From a virus: a DNA stretch of 35,349 nt. The position numbers and the translations under genes are program-made. Shown piece by piece: positions 6,031 through 13,793 of the stretch. Position 1 is the first letter of the stretch; every line of letters starts with the position of its first letter. Below the pieces are notes generated by a model. That model had not been told where the DNA came from and did not search any database. It saw only the letters and a list, made by a program, of their open reading frames with translations. The stretch covers positions 1 through 35,349 of IMG/VR virus record IMGVR_UViG_3300025466_001071; one strand, written 5' to 3'.

Positions 6031-8025
6031 TTAAAATTTATAATTAACAGATAATCCAGCGGCTGTTTCGGTAAGGCCTTGTACCCCTTGGTAATTTTGA
6101 CGACTTTCAACAAATGCTAACATATGACTATTATTTTTGTTGGCAAATTTCCAATATCCACCTGCTCTCATTTCTTTAACACCTGCGGCTAAGTTAACAT
6201 TATTAGCATACATGATATTTCCACTGTTGTCAAATCCAGTTGGAATATTTGTTGAGGCCATTGCATGGTATACTGATACAGGTTGATACAACATAAATCC
6301 CAAAGAGTTTTCTTTGTTTATATGTCGTTCTGCACCCAATGACCAACTATAACTTAATACAGTACCTACATTGGTAATGTAATCTCCATGTGCGTTAGCA
6401 CTGGTAACACCATTGTGGAAGTTTGCATAAAGTTCTGTTTTGTCGTATACTTTGGAAAAGTTTACACCAACATAACTTGTAAGACTTTGACTACTTACAT
6501 TAATACTATTGGTATAATTTCCTAACCAAGTATTTTGTTCACTAAATGTACCAGCGGTAAATTTAAGATTGTCTTTGGTATACCCAACTTCGACCATTAA
6601 CGATTGATCTTGACTAGAATCTCTATTTGTATCACGATATGATGTAAATTCTAAATTGCCAATTTTTGATGTAGTGTAATCGGTATAGGTATTGAATTGT
6701 GTATATGGATTGTGAGTTTGATAAGGTAGTGCAACTTGCCTAGCATTAAACTCTTTTACAGGCATTCTAGTCTGCAATGATGTACCTTTGGTATAAAAAT
6801 CTCTTTGATATCCATCGAGCACCATTACACTAGATATTTTTCCTAAGCTGGCACTACCGCTGGTTACCAACACTGGACTTAGAGCTGGTCCTGTAGTTCT
6901 ACCTGTTGTGGGGATATTCAATGCACCTACTGGACTTGTTGCCGCGGCTAAATCAAGTAATCCCTGTCCATCGATAGCAACCTTATAATTAGGAATATTC
7001 TTATTTGCAGTTTGCAATAATAATTGAACAATGTTTGCTCCAGTCATCTTTGGCCATTCTTGATTTATAATTGCCACGGCACCCGAAATAACCGGCGCTG
7101 CCATACTAGTACCACTCATTGTTGTTGTACCGCCACCTACAGCAGTAGACACAACATTGGTACCTGGGGCCATTAAAAAGAACTGACTAATTTTATATTG
7201 ATCTTGACAGGTGTTATTAACAAAGTTCATACAAATAGTTCCAGCGGCATTACTACTAGGACTCAACATATTAAACTGAGTATTGTAATTTCCTGCAACA
7301 ATAACTCTACCACCAAACATTAATGAACCATTTGGATTAGTAGCTACTGCTAATTCACCATAACCAGATACATAGTTTAACCCACTGTTACCGGCCGCAA
7401 CTACAAGTACCATATTAGGATTTGTATTCATGGCAGGTAACCAATTGTTAGGATTCTCTGCTAATATCTTTGTCCAATAGTTGGGAGTATTTGTCATATT
7501 ACTAACAGTATATATCCCTGCAGATGCTAATTTAGCACTATAGTTGGTTACTAACTCTGATGACAAATTTACCACTGTGGCATTATTATTTCCTGCCCAA
7601 GCTATACCATTAATAACAGTAGCATCAAATGATACACCGTTGGCACCTGCAATTTTTCCAATTAAAAGATTTGCATTATAAGCAATCCCTTGAACACCAA
7701 TACCGTTAGCACTGGCAGCCGCTTCTCCTGTCACAAATGTTCCATGGCCATTTGCATCTTGTACACTTCCACTATTAGTAAAATCCTGCGTACCAATAAT
7801 CCTATTTCCAAATTCTGTTGATTTTAAATCAATGCCGGTATCAAGAATAGCAATAGTACTACCTGCACCCGTAAATCCTCGAGCATAAGCACTGCTGGCA
7901 TTTATAGAATTTAGTATTTTGCTGGTATTATATTCTACAGTTTGGTAGTTAACAGGATTTGTTGATTGTGCGTTTGCGACCAATGCTGAACATGCCAGTG
8001 CAAGTATGCTGAGTTTGAATTTCAT
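6031..8025 (-). CDS. Secreted subtilisin-like serine protease with C-terminal beta-barrel-like domain
   Basis: This 664-aa protein starts with a signal peptide (basic start, hydrophobic core, AxA site at residues 17-19, ANA|Q). The peptidase S8 domain follows with a full catalytic set: D62 in ILDTGID, H94 in NGHGTFVTG, the oxyanion N213 in AAGNSG and S307 in SGTSMAAP. Residues about 400-664 are strand-rich, with alternating polar/hydrophobic runs and a terminal Phe (LSVNYKF), as in outer-membrane barrels and autotransporters. Subtilase autotransporters are known bacterial surface proteins. One inside a phage operon, between MazG-like and QueE genes with gaps of only 10-11 nt, is unexpected. 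It may have come from the host. Plausible roles are changing the host surface, superinfection exclusion, or scavenging. These are inference. Confidence 0.85.
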   Translation of the reverse strand: MKFKLSILALACSALVANAQSTNPVNYQTVEYNTSKILNSINASSAYARGFTGAGSTIAILDTGIDLKSTEFGNRIIGTQDFTNSGSVQDANGHGTFVTGEAAASANGIGVQGIAYNANLLIGKIAGANGVSFDATVINGIAWAGNNNATVVNLSSELVTNYSAKLASAGIYTVSNMTNTPNYWTKILAENPNNWLPAMNTNPNMVLVVAAGNSGLNYVSGYGELAVATNPNGSLMFGGRVIVAGNYNTQFNMLSPSSNAAGTICMNFVNNTCQDQYKISQFFLMAPGTNVVSTAVGGGTTTMSGTSMAAPVISGAVAIINQEWPKMTGANIVQLLLQTANKNIPNYKVAIDGQGLLDLAAATSPVGALNIPTTGRTTGPALSPVLVTSGSASLGKISSVMVLDGYQRDFYTKGTSLQTRMPVKEFNARQVALPYQTHNPYTQFNTYTDYTTSKIGNLEFTSYRDTNRDSSQDQSLMVEVGYTKDNLKFTAGTFSEQNTWLGNYTNSINVSSQSLTSYVGVNFSKVYDKTELYANFHNGVTSANAHGDYITNVGTVLSYSWSLGAERHINKENSLGFMLYQPVSVYHAMASTNIPTGFDNSGNIMYANNVNLAAGVKEMRAGGYWKFANKNNSHMLAFVESRQNYQGVQGLTETAAGLSVNYKF

Positions 8026-8035
8026 ATATTTTTCC

Positions 8036-8302
8036 TTAATTAAATATTGAAGACCACTGTTTAAGTTTTACTATTTTAGCATTTTTAGCAGTCTCTAGTC
8101 TAGTAGAATCTATTACACCGTGGCTTTCTAACAAATCTATCATGGCCAATAAATCGCCAATTTCTTTTTCTAAATTATTTAAACGTTTCTCATCAAGTCC
8201 AAATCGAATTGTTTTTGATGTTTCTTGAATAACCTCTGCGGCTTCTTCTCCGAGAATGACCAAAATTTCATGTACATTTGGATCTAGTTCGTTAAATTTC
8301 AT
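8036..8302 (-). CDS. MazG-like NTP pyrophosphohydrolase (88 aa)
   Basis: A single all-alpha NTP-PPase module. It has the motif EEAAE (E19, E20, E23) followed by EIGD (E47, D50), the E-x-x-E...E-x-x-D magnesium site of MazG/dUTPase-like enzymes. At 88 aa it is a minimal one-domain version. Phage MazG-like enzymes hydrolyse dNTPs or ppGpp-like nucleotides and may clear unwanted nucleotides before incorporation. Its ATG overlaps the stop of the glycosyltransferase gene (ATGA). Substrate cannot be told from sequence. Next to DNA-modification genes, a pool-cleaning role is attractive. Confidence 0.75.
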   Translation of the reverse strand: MKFNELDPNVHEILVILGEEAAEVIQETSKTIRFGLDEKRLNNLEKEIGDLLAMIDLLESHGVIDSTRLETAKNAKIVKLKQWSSIFN

Positions 8303-9375
8303 TTTATATTCTCAAGTAATTTTGTAGCACTAAAAAAGTGCTCTGTTAAATTGTCGGACTGTTGTTGTAGTTTGGGCAATCTTGTTTCGTAATTATCCAT
8401 GTGTTCAATAATTCTACGGCAAAGATCTGGTCTAAATGCAGTATAAGCGTCATAGCTTTCAGTCCATTTACTAGGATATTTGAATGTATCAAAATACATT
8501 TCTGAATAGCTTAGTCGATCTGGAACCATAGGAATAGCATCTACTACTGCACCTTCATAGCATCCAATCCCTAGCGTTTCTTGAAGACTGCAACTAAACA
8601 CTATTTTTGCTTCACCTAATAAATTGTGATAGTCATTTTTACTAAGTTGTTGATCTTGACACACAACAAATTCATATTGTGGCAAGTGTTCTTTCAAGTC
8701 TCTAAAAATTTCAACTTGTTTCTCCGGAGCAATACGATGTGGAAACAAGATAAGATCGCGCTTTGGCATTCCTTTATACTGTAATAAAGTATTGGGCATA
8801 TAATCCATGGGCCAACCTGTACGTACAATCTTACCAGACTTTTTGAAACCTTCAATTGTTTGTGGCATTACAATATGTAACAAGTTCTTACAAAACATGT
8901 CAATATGAAAGTCTGTAGCAAAGTAATTGTGATCAAATGCTTCAAAGAAACTTTTCTCAGCAAATCTAACCCAAGGCTTATCTCCGACTAAGCGTCCAAG
9001 AAAGTCTTGAGGATCATAACTGCCAGCATGCCATAATCCATGTGTGACTACTGGAATACCCAATAGTTCACTCATGTACTTTAGATTTATAATCCCAGGA
9101 TGCCAAGCATCATAAAATACAAAATGATCACCAGGCTTAACAGTTCCTGAGCAGAATAAACGACCCATCTGTTCCACCTGAGCTGACTTATATATATTGG
9201 TACCACCAAAATTAAGGAAAGCACCAGGAGTAGTGGCTGTAGGAATATCCGTAGGGCCAGCGATAATTTGAACATTGTGACCTGACTTTCGTAATAAAGC
9301 AGGTACATAGGACTTCCATTCTCCGGTGTACCTGGTTGGAACGCTTTCTAAGTCAATTAGAAAGACATTTGTCAT
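8299..9375 (-). CDS. GT-B fold glycosyltransferase (GT4/GT1-like)
   Basis: The 358-aa protein has the C-terminal donor-binding region of GT-B enzymes. A basic HRIAPEK motif (R214, K219) is followed by an ETLGIGCYE segment in which E266 and E274 form the classic E-x7-E nucleotide-sugar motif. The N-terminal half has an acceptor-like Rossmann fold (LLGIPVVTHGLWHAG). An AGGAG ribosome site precedes the ATG. It lies in the operon with DpdA-, QueD- and QueE-like genes, so modified DNA bases are one possible acceptor, as for T4 glucosyltransferases. Host surface glycans or phage proteins are alternatives. The glycosyltransferase call is firm; the acceptor is unknown. Confidence 0.75.
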   Translation of the reverse strand: MTNVFLIDLESVPTRYTGEWKSYVPALLRKSGHNVQIIAGPTDIPTATTPGAFLNFGGTNIYKSAQVEQMGRLFCSGTVKPGDHFVFYDAWHPGIINLKYMSELLGIPVVTHGLWHAGSYDPQDFLGRLVGDKPWVRFAEKSFFEAFDHNYFATDFHIDMFCKNLLHIVMPQTIEGFKKSGKIVRTGWPMDYMPNTLLQYKGMPKRDLILFPHRIAPEKQVEIFRDLKEHLPQYEFVVCQDQQLSKNDYHNLLGEAKIVFSCSLQETLGIGCYEGAVVDAIPMVPDRLSYSEMYFDTFKYPSKWTESYDAYTAFRPDLCRRIIEHMDNYETRLPKLQQQSDNLTEHFFSATKLLENIK

Positions 9376-9376
9376 T

Positions 9377-9601
9377 TTATTGCTCCTGACGAGCTTTGGC
9401 TTCTCTACGAGCTTTACGCTCTAGATACTCTTGCTCTTGTTGAAACCTGCGATAATCGTAACTACGATACATATCGCTGGGGTTAAATGGAAGCAGATTG
9501 AATCTGCAGTAATCTAGCCATTTCTCTAGATCGTCAAATACTTTAGTTACTTCGGGTTTCATGCGAAGTGTCTTTTGTACATAAGCGGGCATATTAGCCA
9601 T
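9377..9601 (-). CDS. Small basic conserved hypothetical protein (74 aa)
   Basis: It has an N-terminal AYVQKTLRMKPEVTKVFDDL segment, an aromatic middle (WLDYCRFNLLPFNPSDMYRS) and a highly basic/acidic helical tail (QEQEYLERKARREAKARQEQ). An AAGGA ribosome site precedes the ATG and the gene ends 1 nt before the glycosyltransferase start. No function recognised. Confidence 0.6.
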   Translation of the reverse strand: MANMPAYVQKTLRMKPEVTKVFDDLEKWLDYCRFNLLPFNPSDMYRSYDYRRFQQEQEYLERKARREAKARQEQ

Positions 9602-9613
9602 TTTGTCTAATCC

Positions 9614-9988
9614 TTAATTGGAAATTGTTGATGGAAGGGGAATATATGCTACAATACCATCTGATTCACCATCTTCGGAAACAACAATCTGATATTGACG
9701 ATTATCTCCGTAGTTAGGAATTAAATGATTTTGTAGAATATCTGTTGCTATCATTTCACAGGATCTATGATTTTGATCTCCTGCCTTGATAAAATCTTGT
9801 AGTGCCCACTTGACTAGGAAGAATTCTAATTCTCTGTCAAGATGAGTAACACTAATCATTACTTCAACTTTGAAGATATGACGATGTTCGTCCTCTAAGA
9901 ATTTAATGCGTGGATCAATCGATCCTGCATTAGGGTATTTGTGAAATCCTTCGAACTCAGTTCGAATTTTAATATATGTTTGAATCAT
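9614..9988 (-). CDS. Divergent QueD/PTPS-like T-fold protein (6-carboxytetrahydropterin synthase-like)
   Basis: The 124-aa protein resembles the T-fold of 6-pyruvoyl-tetrahydropterin synthase and QueD. H16 (GFHKYP) plus an HRH pair (H35, H37, in EHRHIFKVEV) match the three zinc-binding histidines of QueD (H...HGH). SCEMIATDI (E78) sits where QueD has its PT-x-E substrate site. Length matches QueD (about 120 aa). QueD makes 6-carboxytetrahydropterin, the substrate of QueE, which is encoded in the same operon. The similarity is distant, and a T-fold protein with another job is possible. It overlaps the upstream gene by 4 nt (ATGA). Confidence 0.5.
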   Translation of the reverse strand: MIQTYIKIRTEFEGFHKYPNAGSIDPRIKFLEDEHRHIFKVEVMISVTHLDRELEFFLVKWALQDFIKAGDQNHRSCEMIATDILQNHLIPNYGDNRQYQIVVSEDGESDGIVAYIPLPSTISN

Positions 9989-10509
9989 TTGATAATTACA
10001 TCATTTGAATAAGCACTCCACGGAGTAAACTTATTACGGTCTTTTAATTCATGTAGACTATGTGTCCACACACCTGGATTACTAGCATTAAAATCTTTGT
10101 CATCGATCTTAAGCATAGTGTTATAATTCCATAATTTGATATATGGAATTGGAACTCGAATTTGCGGAATAAAATTATTATACTCATTTAAACCGCTATC
10201 GTTAAATTCTTCTACAGCACTTAACGGAATATCTAAACTACATAAGTAGTCTTTATCTAAAAAGAATGCAATCATGTCATCCCATGATTTCCAGTCATCC
10301 GGAGTTGTTGGGTTAAAACTATGATTAGCACCGAAGAAAATATGATTAACTTCTGATGAAGCATTTGCTAATATAGATTCTATAGCAGTTTCTGGTTGTA
10401 CACCTGTAACAAACAAAGTATCCATTCCAAATGCTGGAGTATGTTCTACCTCTTTACCAAAGAAGTAAATTGCATTGTCGTTTGTACCAGTTGTATAATT
10501 TCGTTTCAT
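9985..10509 (-). CDS. Conserved phage-type hypothetical protein (174 aa)
   Basis: It has an alpha/beta-looking N-terminus (AIYFFGKEVEHTPAFGM, TLFVTGVQPE) and a HIFFGANHSF strand-loop. No known motif. The start is uncertain. The ATG at 10509 has no visible ribosome site and lies 7 nt after a TATACT -10 box, so the transcript could be leaderless. A TTG at 10560 gives 17 more residues that look like promoter DNA read through. It is coupled (ATGA) to the QueD-like gene, so a role in the same pathway is possible but not shown. Confidence 0.55.
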   Translation of the reverse strand: MKRNYTTGTNDNAIYFFGKEVEHTPAFGMDTLFVTGVQPETAIESILANASSEVNHIFFGANHSFNPTTPDDWKSWDDMIAFFLDKDYLCSLDIPLSAVEEFNDSGLNEYNNFIPQIRVPIPYIKLWNYNTMLKIDDKDFNASNPGVWTHSLHELKDRNKFTPWSAYSNDVIIK

Positions 10510-10515
10510 ATCATT

Positions 10516-10544
10516 AGTATAGCAAAAGTTTGTAAACAATGCAA
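10516..10544 (-). promoter_or_regulatory. sigma70-type promoter inside the DpdA-QueE operon
   Basis: TTGCAT (10544-10539) and TATACT (10521-10516) have a 17-bp spacer on the minus strand. They fill the gap between the stop at 10553 and the ATG at 10509. It would drive the QueD-like, GT, MazG, subtilase and QueE genes. Confidence 0.55.
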
Positions 10545-10552
10545 CCAGAAAA

Positions 10553-10771
10553 TTATTCAAATAATGTTTTTAGATAAGAATCCAAAATACTATTGGCTTC
10601 ATCTGCGTTTTCGGCTAGAATTTTAGCAGTTAATATATTACCTTTGATAGTGAGGTCAAAAGGAACTGTGCCGTTGAATTTGGGTTTACCAGCCAACTTA
10701 GTTGTAATGGTAAACTCCTGCAGATTCTTAGCACGATTGATCAGCGCATTAGCTAGTTCAATCGAATTCAT
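10553..10771 (-). CDS. Small hypothetical protein (72 aa)
   Basis: N-terminal helix (SIELANALINRAKNL), two short strands (FTITTKL, VPFDLTIKG) and a C-terminal helix (NADEANSILDSYLKTLF): a compact alpha/beta fold of unknown family. It lies 5 nt after the basic 63-aa gene and ends in front of the internal promoter at 10516-10544. Confidence 0.5.
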   Translation of the reverse strand: MNSIELANALINRAKNLQEFTITTKLAGKPKFNGTVPFDLTIKGNILTAKILAENADEANSILDSYLKTLFE

Positions 10772-10776
10772 AATTT

Positions 10777-10968
10777 TTATGCCTTGGCTTCTTTACGAGC
10801 GTTTTTCTCAGCAGTAATTTCGTTACGGCGAGCTTTGATTAACTTACCAATTTCTGCCAATGCTTTACGAGCTCTTGTACCTGCGGCACTATTACCACCT
10901 GTAAACTTAGCATCTTCTGTGTTCCATGTTGCTACTGCGGCGTTAATTTGTTCTACGGTTGTTGTCAT
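10777..10968 (-). CDS. Small basic protein, possibly histone H1/Hc1-like (63 aa)
   Basis: A 63-residue protein whose second half is helical and strongly basic (AAGTRARKALAEIGKLIKARRNEI, given here only as key residues R32-R52, ends with KNARKEAKA). The pattern of small Ala/Gly residues then Arg/Lys helices recalls the Hc1-type histone-like proteins found in bacteria and phages. A DNA-binding or DNA-compacting role is inferred from charge and similarity of pattern only. It ends 5 nt before the next gene. Confidence 0.45.
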   Translation of the reverse strand: MTTTVEQINAAVATWNTEDAKFTGGNSAAGTRARKALAEIGKLIKARRNEITAEKNARKEAKA

Positions 10969-10969
10969 T

Positions 10970-11875
10970 TTAATTTTCCTTTATGTTAATATCTTCATCG
11001 GGATTTATAGTAATCCCCTGCCATTCTTTAATTTTAACTTCGTCGTCACTATATTCAGTTTTCCAATAACTACCATTCCACATACATTTATAAGTAAAGC
11101 TGTTTTTTCCAGCAGTTTTAACCATGTACATACCTTCTCTTACAGGTTTAATTTTGCTAGGAAACCATTCGGTCACTGGATATTCAATATCATCCATATT
11201 ACGATAACATTCATATCGGCCACCTTCTTTTCTAGAACCAGCAATATAAAATCCAAAGTCTGAGCTCTTTCCATCTGTACTGCCGCCAAAATTATCAAGC
11301 TCTTCACCATCGTATATAACGGTATCGATAATCTCTTCGCCGTCAACATCTTCCGAAATTAATTTTAATTTGGTAATATCAAACGGTGCAGTAAGATTAA
11401 TTTCACTTTCGAAGAATGTACCTTTTTCATTACTACTACCAATAAACACTACTGTACCTGGTTCTTTTTTATCAATCCAATGCTCATCAAAACAGTCAAA
11501 CTCTACAGTATCCCCATCTAGTCCGTTAAATGAATCCAAACTTTTTTCAATAATCGTGTCTCCATTCTCATCTTCAATTTGAAGTGTACCAGCATTGGCA
11601 GATACTCCGTTAATATGCACCATACTATCACAATCATACCAACTACCTGGTTCAAATGGTTGCATTTCTTCTGGAATATTGTTCTCTTCTGCGTATTCAC
11701 TGTTCCAGCAGTAGTCACTTAGATCAAGTCTACGCTCTTTAAAATAATCATAAATCTCACGACTTACTGTTCCCATAACTTTTTCACCACCGTATCCCCA
11801 CAGTGAAATTCTATAGGTGCGCGGAGTAAATTTAAGGACCTCCATTAACTGTTCTTTTTCTGCAAGTGTTGCCAT
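10970..11875 (-). CDS. Acidic conserved hypothetical protein (301 aa)
   Basis: A very acidic protein (many Asp/Glu throughout). It has repeated short beta motifs (GTLQIEDENGDTIIE, GDTVEFDCFDEHWID) and three Trp-containing segments (EPGSWYDCDSM, TEWFPSKIK, KCMWNGSYWKTEY). No enzyme motif seen. The start has one of the best ribosome sites in the window (AAGGAGG, 6 nt upstream), which suggests high expression. It sits between the DpdA-like gene and the small basic protein. Negative charge next to a basic partner could mean DNA mimicry or a complex, which is speculation. Confidence 0.6.
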   Translation of the reverse strand: MATLAEKEQLMEVLKFTPRTYRISLWGYGGEKVMGTVSREIYDYFKERRLDLSDYCWNSEYAEENNIPEEMQPFEPGSWYDCDSMVHINGVSANAGTLQIEDENGDTIIEKSLDSFNGLDGDTVEFDCFDEHWIDKKEPGTVVFIGSSNEKGTFFESEINLTAPFDITKLKLISEDVDGEEIIDTVIYDGEELDNFGGSTDGKSSDFGFYIAGSRKEGGRYECYRNMDDIEYPVTEWFPSKIKPVREGMYMVKTAGKNSFTYKCMWNGSYWKTEYSDDEVKIKEWQGITINPDEDINIKEN

Positions 11876-11886
11876 GATATTCCTCC

Positions 11887-13437
11887 TTAGGCTATTACTT
11901 CTTCTTCAAGTTTTCTTAATTCATCATCGTCTGGATTGGCCAGATCAATTTCCTCTGAATTTGTTACTTGTTCAATTTCAAACAAATTATTAAATGTATT
12001 TTGTTTAGGACCGCCCTGTAGTCGCGCACCTTCTAAACTGCGTAGGAAAGGACCAGCTTGATCTATCATAGCAAATGCAGATGCTTTATCGGGTGTGTTA
12101 AACAAGTCTTCAACTAATCTATCAAAATATAAAATATTGCGTGGTACCCAATCTGAGTACTCATCACTCATATCACCTGACTTAACTTTCTTCCATGCAC
12201 GCCAGTTAATCTTATTACGTGTCTTTTCAATTTCAATATCCATTAATTGCTGTGCACGTTGTACAGCAACAATATGGCAATAAACATTATGACCCATCAT
12301 AAGAGCATAGGCAAAACTATCCCAAGAAGTTTTACCTTCTTTGCCTATCTTGTTTAGCATACCTGGTGCATAATGACAAATGTCTGCCATTGTTAGTCTG
12401 CGGCCAATTTCTGACTCGAACGGGAATGGTATGTCGCTTCCAGCAAGGGCTTTATTGTCTGGGGCTTTGTCCATAATAACACTCCACCTTTTTGGCGTGT
12501 GGACTGCATTGGTATAGACAAGTCCGTGCGCTGTTGCGATGAAGGGACTTGCGCAGTCAAAAGATATGGTAAGTTCTTCATTAATGTGTTTCCTGATTTG
12601 TCGTTGAATTAATGTTAGATAGCATGACCAATCTAACTGTGCTGTACCCAAGAAGTGGATCCAGTTTTTGCCTTCCAGCAAACCTTCATCTCTAAGTGTC
12701 ATAAGACGCTTAAGAGTAATGTCCATTTTACACATATTAGCACCACCAAAGGCCCAACCTTCTGCTTCTCTACCAGCATAAGGACCTTTCGGATCACTAA
12801 ATTCTTTTACACCGTTGTACCATTTCTCAGCAGTTTCCCAGTCACTGCCTTGTAGTACATTAAGCCATTTAGTTTGACCTAGTCTATTATCTAAGAAATA
12901 CTTATTATTAAATCTAGTCTTATCTAGGCAGTCATCAAATGTTTTTAGTCCTGTTTTCGGACTGTGAATATGATCACAGGCCCATGTAGGAACATCAAGC
13001 ATCATTGACCAGTCGGCAGTTACTTCTAACCACTCTAAAATTTGTTGACGAGTCTTGTTTGCACTTGCACCTTCAAAATCCAACCAATCAAATTTAAGAA
13101 CACCTTTACCAATCTGATATCCACCGGAGTCACCTAAGATCATTGTGTTAGCACGATCGCGTTGTTGAATCATAGATTCTTGCGTTAGACTTTTATTCAA
13201 ATCTAATTGTGCATGACCTGCTGAATACAAACCATACTTGTAAGTAAAGTATCCTTGTTCTGGATTAAGAAAGTTCATTCCTTCAATGCCACGATCAAAC
13301 CCTGCCGGAATACGATCTTTAGGAATAAACTCTTCTAATCTTTGTTTAGCAACATAGGTACTATAAAACGAGCTAATGGCTGGAAGGTACACAGCATGAT
13401 TTTTTTGTAATGGTGTTAGGTTAACTGGTGGATTCAT
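11887..13437 (-). CDS. dpdA: DpdA-like TGT paralog (DNA 7-deazaguanine transglycosylase)
   Basis: The 516-aa protein carries the landmarks of the tRNA-guanine transglycosylase barrel. DSGGYQ at 103-108 matches TGT DSGGFQ (substrate-binding Asp). A second Asp is at D148 (MLDVPT), VLQG is at 194-197, GWAFGG at 227-232 matches TGT GyxxGG, HFLG is at 261-264, and SFDCASP with D294 is the candidate nucleophile region. It is longer than TGT (about 375 aa) and otherwise divergent, as expected for DpdA, the phage and Dpd-system paralog that swaps guanine in DNA for a 7-deazaguanine. QueE and a QueD-like protein in the same operon support DNA as substrate. Its start overlaps the upstream gene by 17 nt. 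A tRNA-directed TGT is less likely. Confidence 0.75.
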   Translation of the reverse strand: MNPPVNLTPLQKNHAVYLPAISSFYSTYVAKQRLEEFIPKDRIPAGFDRGIEGMNFLNPEQGYFTYKYGLYSAGHAQLDLNKSLTQESMIQQRDRANTMILGDSGGYQIGKGVLKFDWLDFEGASANKTRQQILEWLEVTADWSMMLDVPTWACDHIHSPKTGLKTFDDCLDKTRFNNKYFLDNRLGQTKWLNVLQGSDWETAEKWYNGVKEFSDPKGPYAGREAEGWAFGGANMCKMDITLKRLMTLRDEGLLEGKNWIHFLGTAQLDWSCYLTLIQRQIRKHINEELTISFDCASPFIATAHGLVYTNAVHTPKRWSVIMDKAPDNKALAGSDIPFPFESEIGRRLTMADICHYAPGMLNKIGKEGKTSWDSFAYALMMGHNVYCHIVAVQRAQQLMDIEIEKTRNKINWRAWKKVKSGDMSDEYSDWVPRNILYFDRLVEDLFNTPDKASAFAMIDQAGPFLRSLEGARLQGGPKQNTFNNLFEIEQVTNSEEIDLANPDDDELRKLEEEVIA

Positions 13438-13792
13438 TGTGTTCTTTACTTAATAATATTGTAGCATTTAATTGTTGTCTTGCCTTTTCTAAATTGTCCA
13501 AAGCAATTTGTACAGCAGGATGATCTTTAGCTAATTCCTGAGCTTCTCGTTCTTCGGCCATTTTTTTAATGGTCCATTGAAATGCGTCTTGTGCTTGATG
13601 ACTCATATCTATCTGTGCATAGTTTCCTACTAGCTGTTTCCAACTATTGCCGTCATTGACTTCAAAATCATTACCATTGTATCTAACTTGTCCAGCAAGA
13701 CCTTGTTGGAGTTTATAATTATCAACATAGATTGAATTACTATAAACTCCGCTAACATTGATAAAGCCACTTCCGTTGATACCTTTGATCAT
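13421..13792 (-). CDS. Small hypothetical protein, strand-rich N-terminus and helical C-terminus (123 aa)
   Basis: The N-terminal half is Gly/Asn/Tyr-rich and beta-like (GINGSGFINVSGVYSNS, VRYNGNDFEVNDGNSW), as in small tail- or fibre-associated phage proteins. The C-terminal half is a long charged helix (WTIKKMAEEREAQELAK). The ATG at 13792 is preferred because it follows the clamp stop by one base (TAAGATG); the longer frame lies inside the clamp gene. Function unknown; a minor virion component is possible. Confidence 0.55.
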   Translation of the reverse strand: MIKGINGSGFINVSGVYSNSIYVDNYKLQQGLAGQVRYNGNDFEVNDGNSWKQLVGNYAQIDMSHQAQDAFQWTIKKMAEEREAQELAKDHPAVQIALDNLEKARQQLNATILLSKEHNESTS

Positions 13793-13793
13793 C

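Noticed and set aside
10509-10560. TTG start giving a 191-aa form of the 9985 gene
   Set aside because: The extra 17 residues are read from the promoter DNA (TTGCAT-17-TATACT). No ribosome site precedes the TTG.
11887-13437. Ordinary tRNA-guanine transglycosylase (tgt)
   Set aside because: The protein is about 140 aa longer than Tgt, and I did not see the C-terminal CxCxxC-type zinc site of Tgt. The operon context points to DNA.
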